Notes: generated by a model from the letters alone, not told the origin. 6,122 nucleotides of DNA from Prochlorothrix sp035286285 (GCA_035286285.1 JAYKJG010000232.1:1-6122); one strand, 5' to 3'; positions 1 through 5,708 are shown, numbered from the stretch's first letter. Numbers and translations: made by a program.

Positions 1-1949
1 AAAGCAGTCTCTGGGGGAGCCGCTTCTAGATCAAACCAGAAAGTAGTGCCAACCCCGACTTCACTGACCAAATTGACCTTGCTGTGGTGTTTATCTACAA
101 TATTGCGGACGATCGCCAGCCCCAAGCCCGTCCCCTCCAGGGTATGGACCCGGTTTTCGACCCGGAAAAAGCGATCGAAAATCGCCTCTTGATCCTCCGT
201 CGCAATGCCAATCCCAGTATCGGCGACTTCAATGCGGATATATTGGGGAATAAAAGCCGGGAGGGGGTGGGATTCGCTGTAGTGAAGAGCAGGGGCGAGC
301 AAATAGGCCCGAATCAAGACAGAACCGCCAGCGGGGGTAAACTTCAAAGCATTACCGACTAAATTAGCCAAAACCTGAAGCAATAAATCATAGTTGCCCC
401 GCACAGGCAGGAGGTTGACATCCAACTCTTGGCGCAGTTCTACCCCCTTGTCCCGTGCATTAAGTTGGTAGCTGCGGAGGGTTTGGTCGATCGCCTGGGC
501 CAAGTCCACAGAACTAAAGTGATAGCTCCGGTTAGACTCCAACCGGGAGAGATCCAGCACATCATTGACAAGCCGGGTGAGGCGATCGGTCTCGTGATTG
601 GCCGTAGCCAAAAACTCCCGCCGCTCTTCCTCCCCTAGCTCATCGCCAAAGTCATGGAGGGTTTCAATGAAAGACTTAATATTAAAGAGTGGAGTCCGTA
701 GCTCATGGGAGACATTACTAATAAACTGGCTTTTTGCCTCATTTAGCTCAACTTCGCGGGTAATATCCTGAACCGTAATCGCTACCCCCCGAATATGCTC
801 CTTATACTGATCCAGCACCGTCGTCAGCATCATTCGCACCGTCCGCTTGGTTTTGCCCCCATTCAAGCCAACCCGGAACTCAGTGCCCTCCCGCATCGAT
901 CGCAGGTCTGCCTCTTCCTCTTCCACTAGCTCATAGAGGGGGCTGCGCAGTTCGTTACACACCTCCAAAGGCAAGTGATTGAGCACATTTTCCCCGTTGA
1001 TGTCCCGATTTTCCCAATTAAAAATACGGCGGGCCGTGGAGTTGGCCAAGACGATGCGCATATCGGTATCCAGCAAAATCGCGCCATCGGCGATCGTCGC
1101 CACCAAGGTTTCTAATTTGGCCTTTTCTGCCGTTAACTCTTCAATATTCTGCTCCTCATAGCGCTCCAGCCGCTCTGCCATATCGTTAAAGCTGGCAATC
1201 AGCCCCCCCAGTTCTCCCCCCAAGGGCAGATCAATCCGCTGCTTAAAGTTCCCCGCCGCAATGCTTTTGACCCCCAGCAGTAGCTCTTTAATCGGCTTGG
1301 TAATGGTCAAGGCATTGAACACCGCCCCCAGGATCACCATCACCCAAATCGAGATAAACACCGCGATCGTCACATCCCGCGTCAAGTGCGACGAAGCCGC
1401 AACCGTCGCATTGGGGTTAATGCCGATCGCCAGCACCCCCAAATAATGCTCCTCATGAATCAACGGCACAAAAACATCGGTCACCTCTCCCTTGGGCGTT
1501 TGATGCTGCCGCACCACAGGAGCCGCGTCGCTGCTGCGTCGGTAATTATCCGGCAACTCCACCCGCCGCTGAATCGTCAGGGAATTCTGGACCTCTAGGT
1601 TAGAAAAGGGAATCCCCAGAAAAATATTGCCCTCCACATCGGCATAGAGCATATAGCTAATGCTGGAGGTGCTGTCATAGAAGCGCTGGGAAAAGTAGGC
1701 CACTTCCGACAGATTTTCTTCGGCAACAAGGGGGGCAACGTTAGCAGCGAGCAACAGGCCCAAATCGCTACCAAAACGGGTGTCATTAAAGCGGGCATCC
1801 TGTTGAATGCTGTTCACTGCCCAAAAGGTGAGGCCGCTCATGATTAGAGACACCACAAGGGTAGCAGCCGCCATCAGCTTGGTTTGGAGGGTGAATTCGG
1901 ACCACCATCGGGCGGTTAATTCTTTCCACTGGGACAGAAGGGTGAGCAT
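1..1949 (-). CDS. nblS: NblS/Hik33-type sensor histidine kinase, 3' end cut by window edge
   Basis: Membrane-bound two-component kinase. In cyanobacteria this family (NblS, Hik33, DspA, Ycf26) senses high light, nutrient, cold and osmotic stress and signals mainly to the response regulator RpaB; that role is family knowledge. Translating the minus strand from the ATG at 1949 gives 649 uninterrupted residues to the left edge. Seen in order: TM1 about residues 25-45, a periplasmic or lumenal sensor region, TM2 about 191-212, HAMP about 215-267, a short coiled linker, PAS about 278-390, and HisKA with the H-box SHELRTPLFNIKSF, phospho-acceptor His415 (codon 705-707). The HATPase domain has N-box LVGNALKF (Asn533), G1 DTGIGI (Asp577) and G2 GTGLGLAIV (from residue 606). 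The H-box with LFNIKSFIETLHDFG and the N-terminal SLQTKLMAAATLVVSL-like segment are characteristic of NblS. Known members are about 660 residues, so only some 10-15 residues are missing. No clear Shine-Dalgarno precedes the start. Divergent from cysS. Confidence 0.95.
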   Translation of the reverse strand, partial: MLTLLSQWKELTARWWSEFTLQTKLMAAATLVVSLIMSGLTFWAVNSIQQDARFNDTRFGSDLGLLLAANVAPLVAEENLSEVAYFSQRFYDSTSSISYMLYADVEGNIFLGIPFSNLEVQNSLTIQRRVELPDNYRRSSDAAPVVRQHQTPKGEVTDVFVPLIHEEHYLGVLAIGINPNATVAASSHLTRDVTIAVFISIWVMVILGAVFNALTITKPIKELLLGVKSIAAGNFKQRIDLPLGGELGGLIASFNDMAERLERYEEQNIEELTAEKAKLETLVATIADGAILLDTDMRIVLANSTARRIFNWENRDINGENVLNHLPLEVCNELRSPLYELVEEEEADLRSMREGTEFRVGLNGGKTKRTVRMMLTTVLDQYKEHIRGVAITVQDITREVELNEAKSQFISNVSHELRTPLFNIKSFIETLHDFGDELGEEERREFLATANHETDRLTRLVNDVLDLSRLESNRSYHFSSVDLAQAIDQTLRSYQLNARDKGVELRQELDVNLLPVRGNYDLLLQVLANLVGNALKFTPAGGSVLIRAYLLAPALHYSESHPLPAFIPQYIRIEVADTGIGIATEDQEAIFDRFFRVENRVHTLEGTGLGLAIVRNIVDKHHSKVNLVSEVGVGTTFWFDLEAAPPETA

Positions 1950-2001
1950 TGGATCAGGGTTAGGGAAGGGAGTCCGGAGAAAGGAGCAGTGGGCGGGAAG
2001 G

Positions 2002-2026
2002 GGGCCGATCGCAACGATCGCGGCCC
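2002..2026. other. GC-rich hairpin in the nblS leader region
   Basis: Inverted repeat: GGGCCG (2002-2007) pairs with CGGCCC (2021-2026), and ATCG (2008-2011) pairs with CGAT (2015-2018) around the loop CAA, with a 2-nt bulge at 2019-2020. Both arms carry CGATCG, the core of the cyanobacterial HIP1 palindrome, so it may partly reflect HIP1 abundance. It lies 53-77 nt upstream of the nblS start and would be in the nblS 5' leader if transcription starts further right. No T-tract follows on either strand, so a terminator role is not supported. Confidence 0.45.
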
Positions 2027-2128
2027 TAGCTCAGCAGGGGGTGCATCTCACGGCGAGACGATCGGACAACGGAGCACTCACAGACAACGGGTTCAAACCC
2101 GCTGGTGGGATCGTCGTGAAGGTCCATC

Positions 2129-2148
2129 AAACTATGTCTCAATAGTTT
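2129..2148. promoter_or_regulatory. Perfect 7-bp inverted repeat, AT-rich
   Basis: AAACTAT (2129-2135) and ATAGTTT (2142-2148) are perfect inverted repeats around a 6-nt spacer, GTCTCA. The position, about 180 bp upstream of nblS and 260 bp upstream of cysS, would suit an operator or a weak hairpin. It does not match the high-light element HLR1 bound by RpaB (paired GTTACA-like direct repeats) in any way I can see. The function is inference only. Confidence 0.35.
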
Positions 2149-2211
2149 AAGGGAAGAAGAGCGGGCTAGGCGGGTACAAGGGAGATCTTTGCGAAATGTG
2201 AGAATTCTTTA

Positions 2212-2308
2212 AACGTTGTGCCCTTCGTTAGCTGTGCCCTCTGTTGCCTGGGGTGTGGGGACACCCAAAACGTTGTGCCCCCTGTTGCCTGGGTTATGGG
2301 GACACCCA
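2212..2308. repeat. Imperfect direct repeat upstream of cysS
   Basis: The cleanest unit is 2269-2308: AACGTTGTGCCC, then CTGTTGCCTGGG, then GGGGACACCCA. The same blocks occur in 2212-2267 with an insertion (TTCGTTAGCTGTGCCC) between the first and second. TGTGCCC therefore appears three times (2217, 2233, 2274). The first copy ends in a perfect hairpin, GGGTGT (2251-2256) with ACACCC (2261-2266) around GGGG; in the second copy the left arm has drifted to GGGTTAT. The layout resembles a dispersed intergenic repeat family with a palindromic end, but only these copies are in the window. Confidence 0.6.
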
Positions 2309-2407
2309 GAACCGATCTGTTTGCCAATCCATGGCATGATCACACATGATTACAGGGGTATTTGGCGCGATGCCCGATCGCCCGTCCCCGCATTCCCCCC
2401 GTCTGTC

Positions 2408-3883
2408 ATGGCCCTCACCCTCTACAACAGCCTCACCCGTCGCAAAGAACCCTTTCAGCCCCTCGATCCTGCGGGTCAGCAGGTGAAGCTCTATTGCTGC
2501 GGTGTGACGGTCTACGACTACTGCCACCTGGGCCATGCCCGCTCCTATATTGTCTGGGACACCCTGCGGCGCTACCTCCTTTGGTCCGGCTACCAAGTGC
2601 GCTATGTCCAGAATTTTACGGATATTGACGATAAAATCCTCAACCGGGCCAAAGCCGAAGGAACCACCATGGAAGCGGTGTCAGAGCGGTATATTGCCGC
2701 TTATCACGAAGATATGGACCGCTTGAACGTGATGGAAGCCGATGAATATCCCCGCGCCACCCACACCCTCGACGGCATTAAGCGCCTGATCCATGAACTG
2801 GAGCAAAGGGACTATGCCTATGCGGCGGGGGGGGATGTGTACTATCGGGTGGAAAAATTTGCAGGCTATGGCAAGCTCTCAGGGCGCAAGCTAGCGGATT
2901 TGCAAGCCGGGGCCAGCGGTCGGGTCACTGCCGATGCCGATGCTGCGAAAAAGGAAAATCCCTTTGACTTTGCCCTCTGGAAAGGCGCAAAACCCGGAGA
3001 ACCCGCCTGGGAATCGCCCTGGGGAGCGGGTCGGCCCGGTTGGCACATTGAATGCTCAGCCATGGTCCGCGATCGCCTCGGCGACAGCATCGACATCCAC
3101 ATGGGCGGCGCTGACCTCACCTTCCCCCACCACGAAAACGAAATCGCCCAATCCGAAGCCGCCACGGGCCACCCCCTCGCCCGCTACTGGCTCCACAACG
3201 GCATGGTTAATGTCGGCGGCGAAAAAATGTCCAAATCCCTCGGTAACTTCACCACCATCCGCGATTTGCTCGACAAGGGCGGCGTTAACCCCCAAGTTCT
3301 GCGTCTCTTTGTGCTGCAAGCTCAGTACCGCAAGCCCTTGGACTTCACCGATGAGGCGATCGAGTCCGCCCAAAATGGCTGGCAAACCCTTACCGAAGGG
3401 TTAGTCTTTGGGGCAGAGTGGGGCGATCGTTTGGGTTGGTCTGGGCTAGATGCGGTTAAGATCGATCGCAACAGCGACCCCATTCAACGCTTCCAAGCGG
3501 CCCTCAACGACGATCTCAACACCCCCGCTGCCCTTGCCGTCCTGTTTGAGCTAGCCAAAGACCTGCGAAAAGTGAGTAATCGCCTCACCCATGGCCAAGA
3601 AGTTGAGACCGATCGATCCCAACTCCAGACCCAGTGGCAAACCCTGGTCACCTTAGCGGGAGTTTTGGGGCTAGAGGCTGGGGAAGGCGAAACTGAGGCG
3701 GTGACGAATACAGCGGCGATCGGCCCCAGTGATGCCGAGATTGAAGCCCTGATCGCGGCACGACAGGCAGCCCGGAAAGCCAAAAACTGGGCCGAGGCCG
3801 ATCGGCTACGGGACGAACTCCAGAGCCAAGGCATCACCCTCATCGACCAAGCCGAAGGCACCCGCTGGCACCGCTCAGAATAA
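2408..3883 (+). CDS. cysS: Cysteinyl-tRNA synthetase
   Basis: Cytosolic class I aminoacyl-tRNA synthetase that activates cysteine with ATP and charges tRNA-Cys; 491 residues from the chosen start. The zinc site that selects cysteine is intact: Cys31 (CCGVTVYD), Cys216 (GWHIEC), His241 and Glu245 (HHENE). The class I signature is HLGH at 40-43 and the KMSKS loop is exactly KMSKS at 273-277. A helical domain follows (VLRLFVLQAQYRKPLDFTDEAI), then the typical C-terminal segment with ARQAARKAKNWAEADRLRDEL. The start at 2408 gives MALTLYNSLTRRKEPF, the usual beginning of CysRS. The frame is open for another 64 codons to a TTG at 2216, but that stretch is proline-rich, unlike CysRS, and encoded by repeats. 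An in-frame ATG at 2336 is also possible but less likely. No Shine-Dalgarno is visible. A run of eight G at 2827-2834 is in frame. Size and motifs suggest a functional, single-copy essential gene. Confidence 0.96.
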   Translation: MALTLYNSLTRRKEPFQPLDPAGQQVKLYCCGVTVYDYCHLGHARSYIVWDTLRRYLLWSGYQVRYVQNFTDIDDKILNRAKAEGTTMEAVSERYIAAYHEDMDRLNVMEADEYPRATHTLDGIKRLIHELEQRDYAYAAGGDVYYRVEKFAGYGKLSGRKLADLQAGASGRVTADADAAKKENPFDFALWKGAKPGEPAWESPWGAGRPGWHIECSAMVRDRLGDSIDIHMGGADLTFPHHENEIAQSEAATGHPLARYWLHNGMVNVGGEKMSKSLGNFTTIRDLLDKGGVNPQVLRLFVLQAQYRKPLDFTDEAIESAQNGWQTLTEGLVFGAEWGDRLGWSGLDAVKIDRNSDPIQRFQAALNDDLNTPAALAVLFELAKDLRKVSNRLTHGQEVETDRSQLQTQWQTLVTLAGVLGLEAGEGETEAVTNTAAIGPSDAEIEALIAARQAARKAKNWAEADRLRDELQSQGITLIDQAEGTRWHRSE

Positions 3884-3890
3884 GGATGCA

Positions 3891-3950
3891 CCAGCTCGTA
3901 GTGCGGACTTTAGTCCGCCGCCAGCTCGTAGTGCGGACTTTAGTCCGCCC
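3891..3950. repeat. Two tandem copies of a 30-bp hairpin repeat after cysS
   Basis: Units 3891-3920 and 3921-3950 differ only at the last base. Each reads CCAGCTCGTAGT followed by the palindrome GCGGAC-TTTA-GTCCGC (3903-3918 in the first copy; also readable as GCGGACT/AGTCCGC). The array begins 7 bp after the cysS stop codon. The GTAGTGCGGACTTTAGTCCGC-type word is, from memory, a dispersed palindrome in several cyanobacterial genomes; I could not check this. Two stable stem-loops so close to a stop codon could stabilise the cysS mRNA 3' end or help termination, but no T-tract follows. Confidence 0.85.
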
Positions 3951-3988
3951 CTTGGCAAAAGTGAAATGCACCCCAGAATAACAATACG

Positions 3989-4114
3989 GTAGGGGCAAAC
4001 CCCCCGTGGTTGCCCCGGCTTTAGATCCCATGCCGTAGGGGCAAACCCCCCGTGGTTGCCCTGGTCTTGGATCCCATGCCGTAGGGGCAAACCCCCCATG
4101 GTTGCCCCGGTTTT
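3989..4114. repeat. 46-bp palindromic tandem repeat, about 2.7 copies
   Basis: Copies start at 3989, 4035 and 4081 (period 46). Each starts GTAGGGGCAAACCCCCC and continues with a GTGGTTGCCC-type arm; the third copy fades after about 4114. GGGGCAA (3992-3998) pairs with TTGCCCC (4010-4016), and CC/GG can extend the stem past a bulged A, giving about 9 bp. The spacer between palindromes ends GATCCCATGCC in copies 1 and 2. A diverged inverted copy lies at 4775-4818 and a likely further copy starts at 6106, so this is a dispersed element and not only a local duplication. No open frame across it looks coding. Its role is unknown. Confidence 0.85.
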
Positions 4115-4164
4115 CAGTGGCTCCCCCGGTTTCCCCATGGCTCATCCCCAAACCCGGTAGCACT

Positions 4165-4268
4165 CAAATATTAAGTTTTACCAGCAATCCTTAAGGAAAG
4201 TATCAACCTGAAAAGTAAAGTTATGTAATATAACCTACGAGTGCTGAAACACTGCGCCGCGATCGTCT
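4165..4268 (+). promoter_or_regulatory. AT-rich cytM upstream region with a GTA-N8-TAC motif
   Basis: After the GC-rich repeats the sequence turns AT-rich just before cytM, as expected for a promoter. GTA (4225-4227), eight bases, TAC (4236-4238) matches the NtcA nitrogen-regulator consensus, and GTTAT/ATAAC (4220-4224 and 4230-4234) form a small inverted repeat. TAATAT (4226-4231) or TATAAC (4229-4234) could be a -10 box, but I see no good -35 at 16-18 bp. An NtcA-activated promoter normally has a -10 about 22 bp downstream of the site; that would fall at 4261 or later, too close to the ATG and not TATA-like. NtcA control is therefore weakly supported; the match may be chance or a repressor-type site. 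Confidence 0.35.
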
Positions 4269-4673
4269 ATGGTAACTAGCGCTGTGGATAAATCCTGCCC
4301 TAAAGCTGAGATTGTCACCCCAACCCATCTCTGGCCGCAACTGCTTCTGTTGGTGTTGGCCATCATTGCTGCTGTCAGCTTAGTCTGGGGCGGCTTGCGC
4401 TATATCCAGATGCAGGATCCCTATGTCCAAGCCGTGATGGCGGCTCCAGGGGATGCCGATCGGGGCGAAGCAATTTTTATGAACAACTGTGCTGGCTGCC
4501 ACAGTGCTGATGCCAGCGGCTTAGTCGGTCCAAGTTTGTGGGGAGTTTCAGAGCGCCGATCGCCCTTTGCCATCATCCATCAAGTCGTCAGCGGCGACAC
4601 CCCGCCCATGCCAAAATTCCAGCCCAGTCCTCAAGAAATGGCTGACCTGCTCCAATACTTAAACGGCCTTTAG
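4269..4673 (+). CDS. cytM: Membrane-anchored cytochrome c, CytM type
   Basis: Small c-type cytochrome of 134 residues. A single hydrophobic segment at about residues 21-41 (LWPQLLLLVLAIIAAVSLVW) acts as an uncleaved signal anchor, placing the haem domain on the lumenal or periplasmic side. Haem c attaches at CAGCH (Cys74, Cys77, His78), and Met114 in TPPMPKFQP is the expected sixth ligand. The pattern DPYVQ, GD..RGEAIF..NCAGCH, VGPSL.GVS, QVVSG.TPPMPKFQPSPQEMADLL.YL is that of cyanobacterial cytochrome cM and not of petJ (cytochrome c6). Family knowledge: CytM is conserved in cyanobacteria and linked to respiration/photosynthesis balance under stress or photomixotrophy, with its exact partner unsettled. 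The protein is longer than the roughly 105-residue members I recall because about 20 polar residues precede the anchor; a GTG at 4284 is an alternative start. No Shine-Dalgarno is visible. It is flanked by inverted copies of a 46-bp repeat and converges on speD. Confidence 0.9.
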   Translation: MVTSAVDKSCPKAEIVTPTHLWPQLLLLVLAIIAAVSLVWGGLRYIQMQDPYVQAVMAAPGDADRGEAIFMNNCAGCHSADASGLVGPSLWGVSERRSPFAIIHQVVSGDTPPMPKFQPSPQEMADLLQYLNGL

Positions 4674-4693
4674 CTTAAACAGCCTCTGGGCGA

Positions 4694-4708
4694 TGCTTCA
4701 TAGAAGCA
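4694..4708 (+). terminator. Candidate cytM terminator hairpin
   Basis: TGCTTC (4694-4699), loop ATA, GAAGCA (4703-4708): a perfect 6-bp stem starting 21 bp after the cytM stop and followed by ATATTTAAG, which is A/T-rich but not a true T-tract. The placement is right for a terminator; the stem is short and the tail weak. Confidence 0.35.
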
Positions 4709-4774
4709 ATATTTAAGATAAGGAGCATCCCACTTTGGAAAAAACCCGATCGGAGCCGTGCCCCTGTCGCTCCC

Positions 4775-4818
4775 CCTTGGGACCAAAACCAGGGCAACCA
4801 CAGGGGGTTTGCCCCGAC
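4775..4818 (-). repeat. Inverted, diverged copy of the 46-bp repeat
   Basis: Read on the minus strand from 4818, this begins GTCGGGGCAAACCCCCTG and continues GTGGTTGCCCTGGTTTTGG, then a GTCCCAAGG tail. It aligns with the unit at 4035-4080 with three single-base differences before the tail, which also lacks one base. It lies about 100 bp downstream of cytM in the orientation opposite to the three copies upstream of the gene. Confidence 0.8.
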
Positions 4819-4860
4819 GCGATTGTTCATTCCTCAGAGTGGGATAGACCCTTAAGATGG

Positions 4861-4893
4861 CCTTTAGGGGAGAAGAAACTTCCCCACTAAAGG
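4861..4893. terminator. Strong hairpin between convergent cytM and speD
   Basis: CCTTTAG (4861-4867) pairs with CTAAAGG (4887-4893), GGG (4868-4870) with CCC (4883-4885), and GAAG (4872-4875) with CTTC (4879-4882) around the loop AAA; single A residues at 4871 and 4886 are unpaired. That is 14 base pairs in 33 nt, the best stem in the window. On the plus strand it is followed by AGAGACTTTTGATGG, with a short T-run; on the minus strand no T-tract follows. It sits about 190 bp after cytM and 105 bp after speD, so a shared or bidirectional terminator is plausible. Confidence 0.5.
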
Positions 4894-4998
4894 AGAGACT
4901 TTTGATGGATTTTGATGGAGTAAACAGGATTGCGGAAGTCTTGCCGATCTCAAACTCCCACAACCCTATTTGGTCGATCGTTGCCAACAGAACAGCAG

Positions 4999-5430
4999 CT
5001 ACACTGCCATCGCTACAGGAGCCGCCGGGACTCGTGTCCCAGGCACAGCCGGGGGACGACGCTTCATAACGTGCAAACTGTGATCGCTAGCTTGGAGGAC
5101 TTCAATCAGGTAATAGCAACCCTTTTCAGGCTTAGAGGAACCGCAAGTAAAAACATCCACTGCGGCATAGTGCATCTCGGGCCAGGTATGGATAGAGATG
5201 TGGGACTCAGACAACAGGGCTAAACCTGTGACCCCTTGGGGATCAAATTCATGGACAACCTCACCCAAAAGAGTCGCTTCCGCTGCCACCGCAGCATCGC
5301 GCAACACTTGAGTAATGAAGGCCGGATCGTCTAGGAGGAAACTGGGACAACCGTACAGTTCCAGAATGCAGTGGGTTCCAATGGGAGTTATGGAATTATC
5401 CCCCAATTGGCCAGATAGTAACTTCAGCAT
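4999..5430 (-). CDS. speD: S-adenosylmethionine decarboxylase proenzyme (pyruvoyl-dependent)
   Basis: Cytosolic enzyme making decarboxylated S-adenosylmethionine, the aminopropyl donor for spermidine and related polyamines. The 143-residue proenzyme is the short prokaryotic form that cleaves itself into beta and alpha chains. The cleavage motif LSESHISIHTWPE is complete: cleavage falls between Glu75 and Ser76, Ser76 becoming the pyruvoyl group. His81 and Cys96 (DVFTCG) match the processing and proton-donor residues His68 and Cys83 of the Thermotoga enzyme, all at a constant offset of 13. The family core begins at PIGTHCILELYGCP (residue 16), so the first 15 residues (LSGQLGDNS and neighbours) are an extension partly encoded by a 21-bp repeat also found just upstream of the start. 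The C-terminus carries a Pro/Ala-rich tail (from about residue 126) beyond the catalytic fold. Only a weak AGG precedes the ATG. No partner gene such as speE is adjacent; cytM converges from the left. Confidence 0.95.
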   Translation of the reverse strand: MLKLLSGQLGDNSITPIGTHCILELYGCPSFLLDDPAFITQVLRDAAVAAEATLLGEVVHEFDPQGVTGLALLSESHISIHTWPEMHYAAVDVFTCGSSKPEKGCYYLIEVLQASDHSLHVMKRRPPAVPGTRVPAAPVAMAV

Positions 5431-5457
5431 TTAACCTATCCCCTAATTGGCCAGATA
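5397..5457. repeat. 21-bp direct repeat pair straddling the speD start
   Basis: Copies at 5397-5417 and 5437-5457 (period 40) agree at 20 of 21 bases: TATCCCC, then C or T, then AATTGGCCAGATA. The left copy lies inside speD, encoding about residues 5-12 (LSGQLGDN); the right copy lies 7 bp upstream of the start codon and, on the minus strand, spells LSGQLGD in a different phase because 40 is not a multiple of 3. The cores contain CCAATTGG or TAATTGG. It could be a regulatory repeat at the translation start or the trace of a small duplication. Confidence 0.75.
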
Positions 5458-5708
5458 ACGAGCTAAGCTCAGCCTAGAGAAAGCGCAACGACCTGACTTG
5501 GTTTAGAACACTATCAACGGGGTGACAGAGGGAGTGGGTGAGAAACCAAAAGGGCAATAAATTTTGGCTTCCAGAGACTTGCCTAGACCCCAAACCTGGA
5601 ATTAAGAAAGCGGCAAAACCACACCCTTAATCCTGCGTCTGGACTAGCATTAAGCCTTGAAATGGTCTTCAGATTTGGTCTTTGAGCATGTCCTTAGACT
5701 AGAATCCT

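Larger units (their letters stand above)
1950..2407. other. Divergent nblS-cysS intergenic region
   Basis: This stretch separates two divergent genes and must hold promoters for both, but I see no convincing -35/-10 pair. It contains a GC-rich hairpin (2002-2026), a tRNA-like but unfoldable segment (about 2020-2115), an AT-rich hairpin (2129-2148) and an imperfect direct repeat (2212-2308). The cysS reading frame stays open back to a TTG at 2216, but the translation of 2216-2407 does not resemble CysRS and runs through the repeats, so I treat it as non-coding. Open frames on the plus strand at 1807-2145 overlap nblS and look like chance. Confidence 0.6.
4674..4998. other. Convergent cytM-speD intergenic region
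   Basis: 325 bp between the 3' ends of cytM and speD. It holds a small hairpin just after cytM (4694-4708), an inverted copy of the 46-bp repeat (4775-4818) and a strong hairpin (4861-4893) that could end transcripts from either side. An ATG at 4905 has a good AAGGAGA upstream (4890-4896) and opens a 54-codon frame to 5069, but it runs antisense into the speD 3' end, its product resembles nothing I know, and the AAGGAGA is partly the hairpin arm, so I do not call a gene. A minus-strand frame at 4670-4987 also looks like chance. Confidence 0.6.

Noticed and set aside
2027..2101. A functional tRNA gene
   Set aside because: The D-arm-like and T-arm-like words are present, but the D-stem, anticodon loop (no U33) and acceptor stem do not fold, and the T-loop would have only 6 nt.
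1807..2145. Plus-strand 112-codon open frame
   Set aside because: Its first part is antisense to nblS, the rest crosses hairpins and tRNA-like sequence, and the product has no recognisable motif.
2129..2148. HLR1 site bound by RpaB upstream of nblS
   Set aside because: The element is an inverted repeat AAACTAT/ATAGTTT and not a pair of GTTACA-like direct repeats.
2866..3404. Several long open frames on both strands inside cysS
   Set aside because: They are frame shadows of a GC-rich gene whose own frame carries all the CysRS motifs.
3989..4114. CRISPR array
   Set aside because: The units are repeated end to end, including the would-be spacers, which are the same in each copy; there are no unique spacers and no cas genes.
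3840..4163. Minus-strand open frames through the repeat nest
   Set aside because: They arise from GC-rich tandem repeats; the peptides are repeat-encoded glycine/proline stretches with no family resemblance.
4670..4987. Minus-strand 105-codon open frame downstream of speD
   Set aside because: It crosses the inverted 46-bp repeat and the strong hairpin and ends at the cytM stop region; no motif is visible.
4905..5069. Small plus-strand ORF with AAGGAGA upstream
   Set aside because: The Shine-Dalgarno-like word overlaps the arm of a hairpin, the frame runs antisense into speD, and the peptide is unrecognisable.
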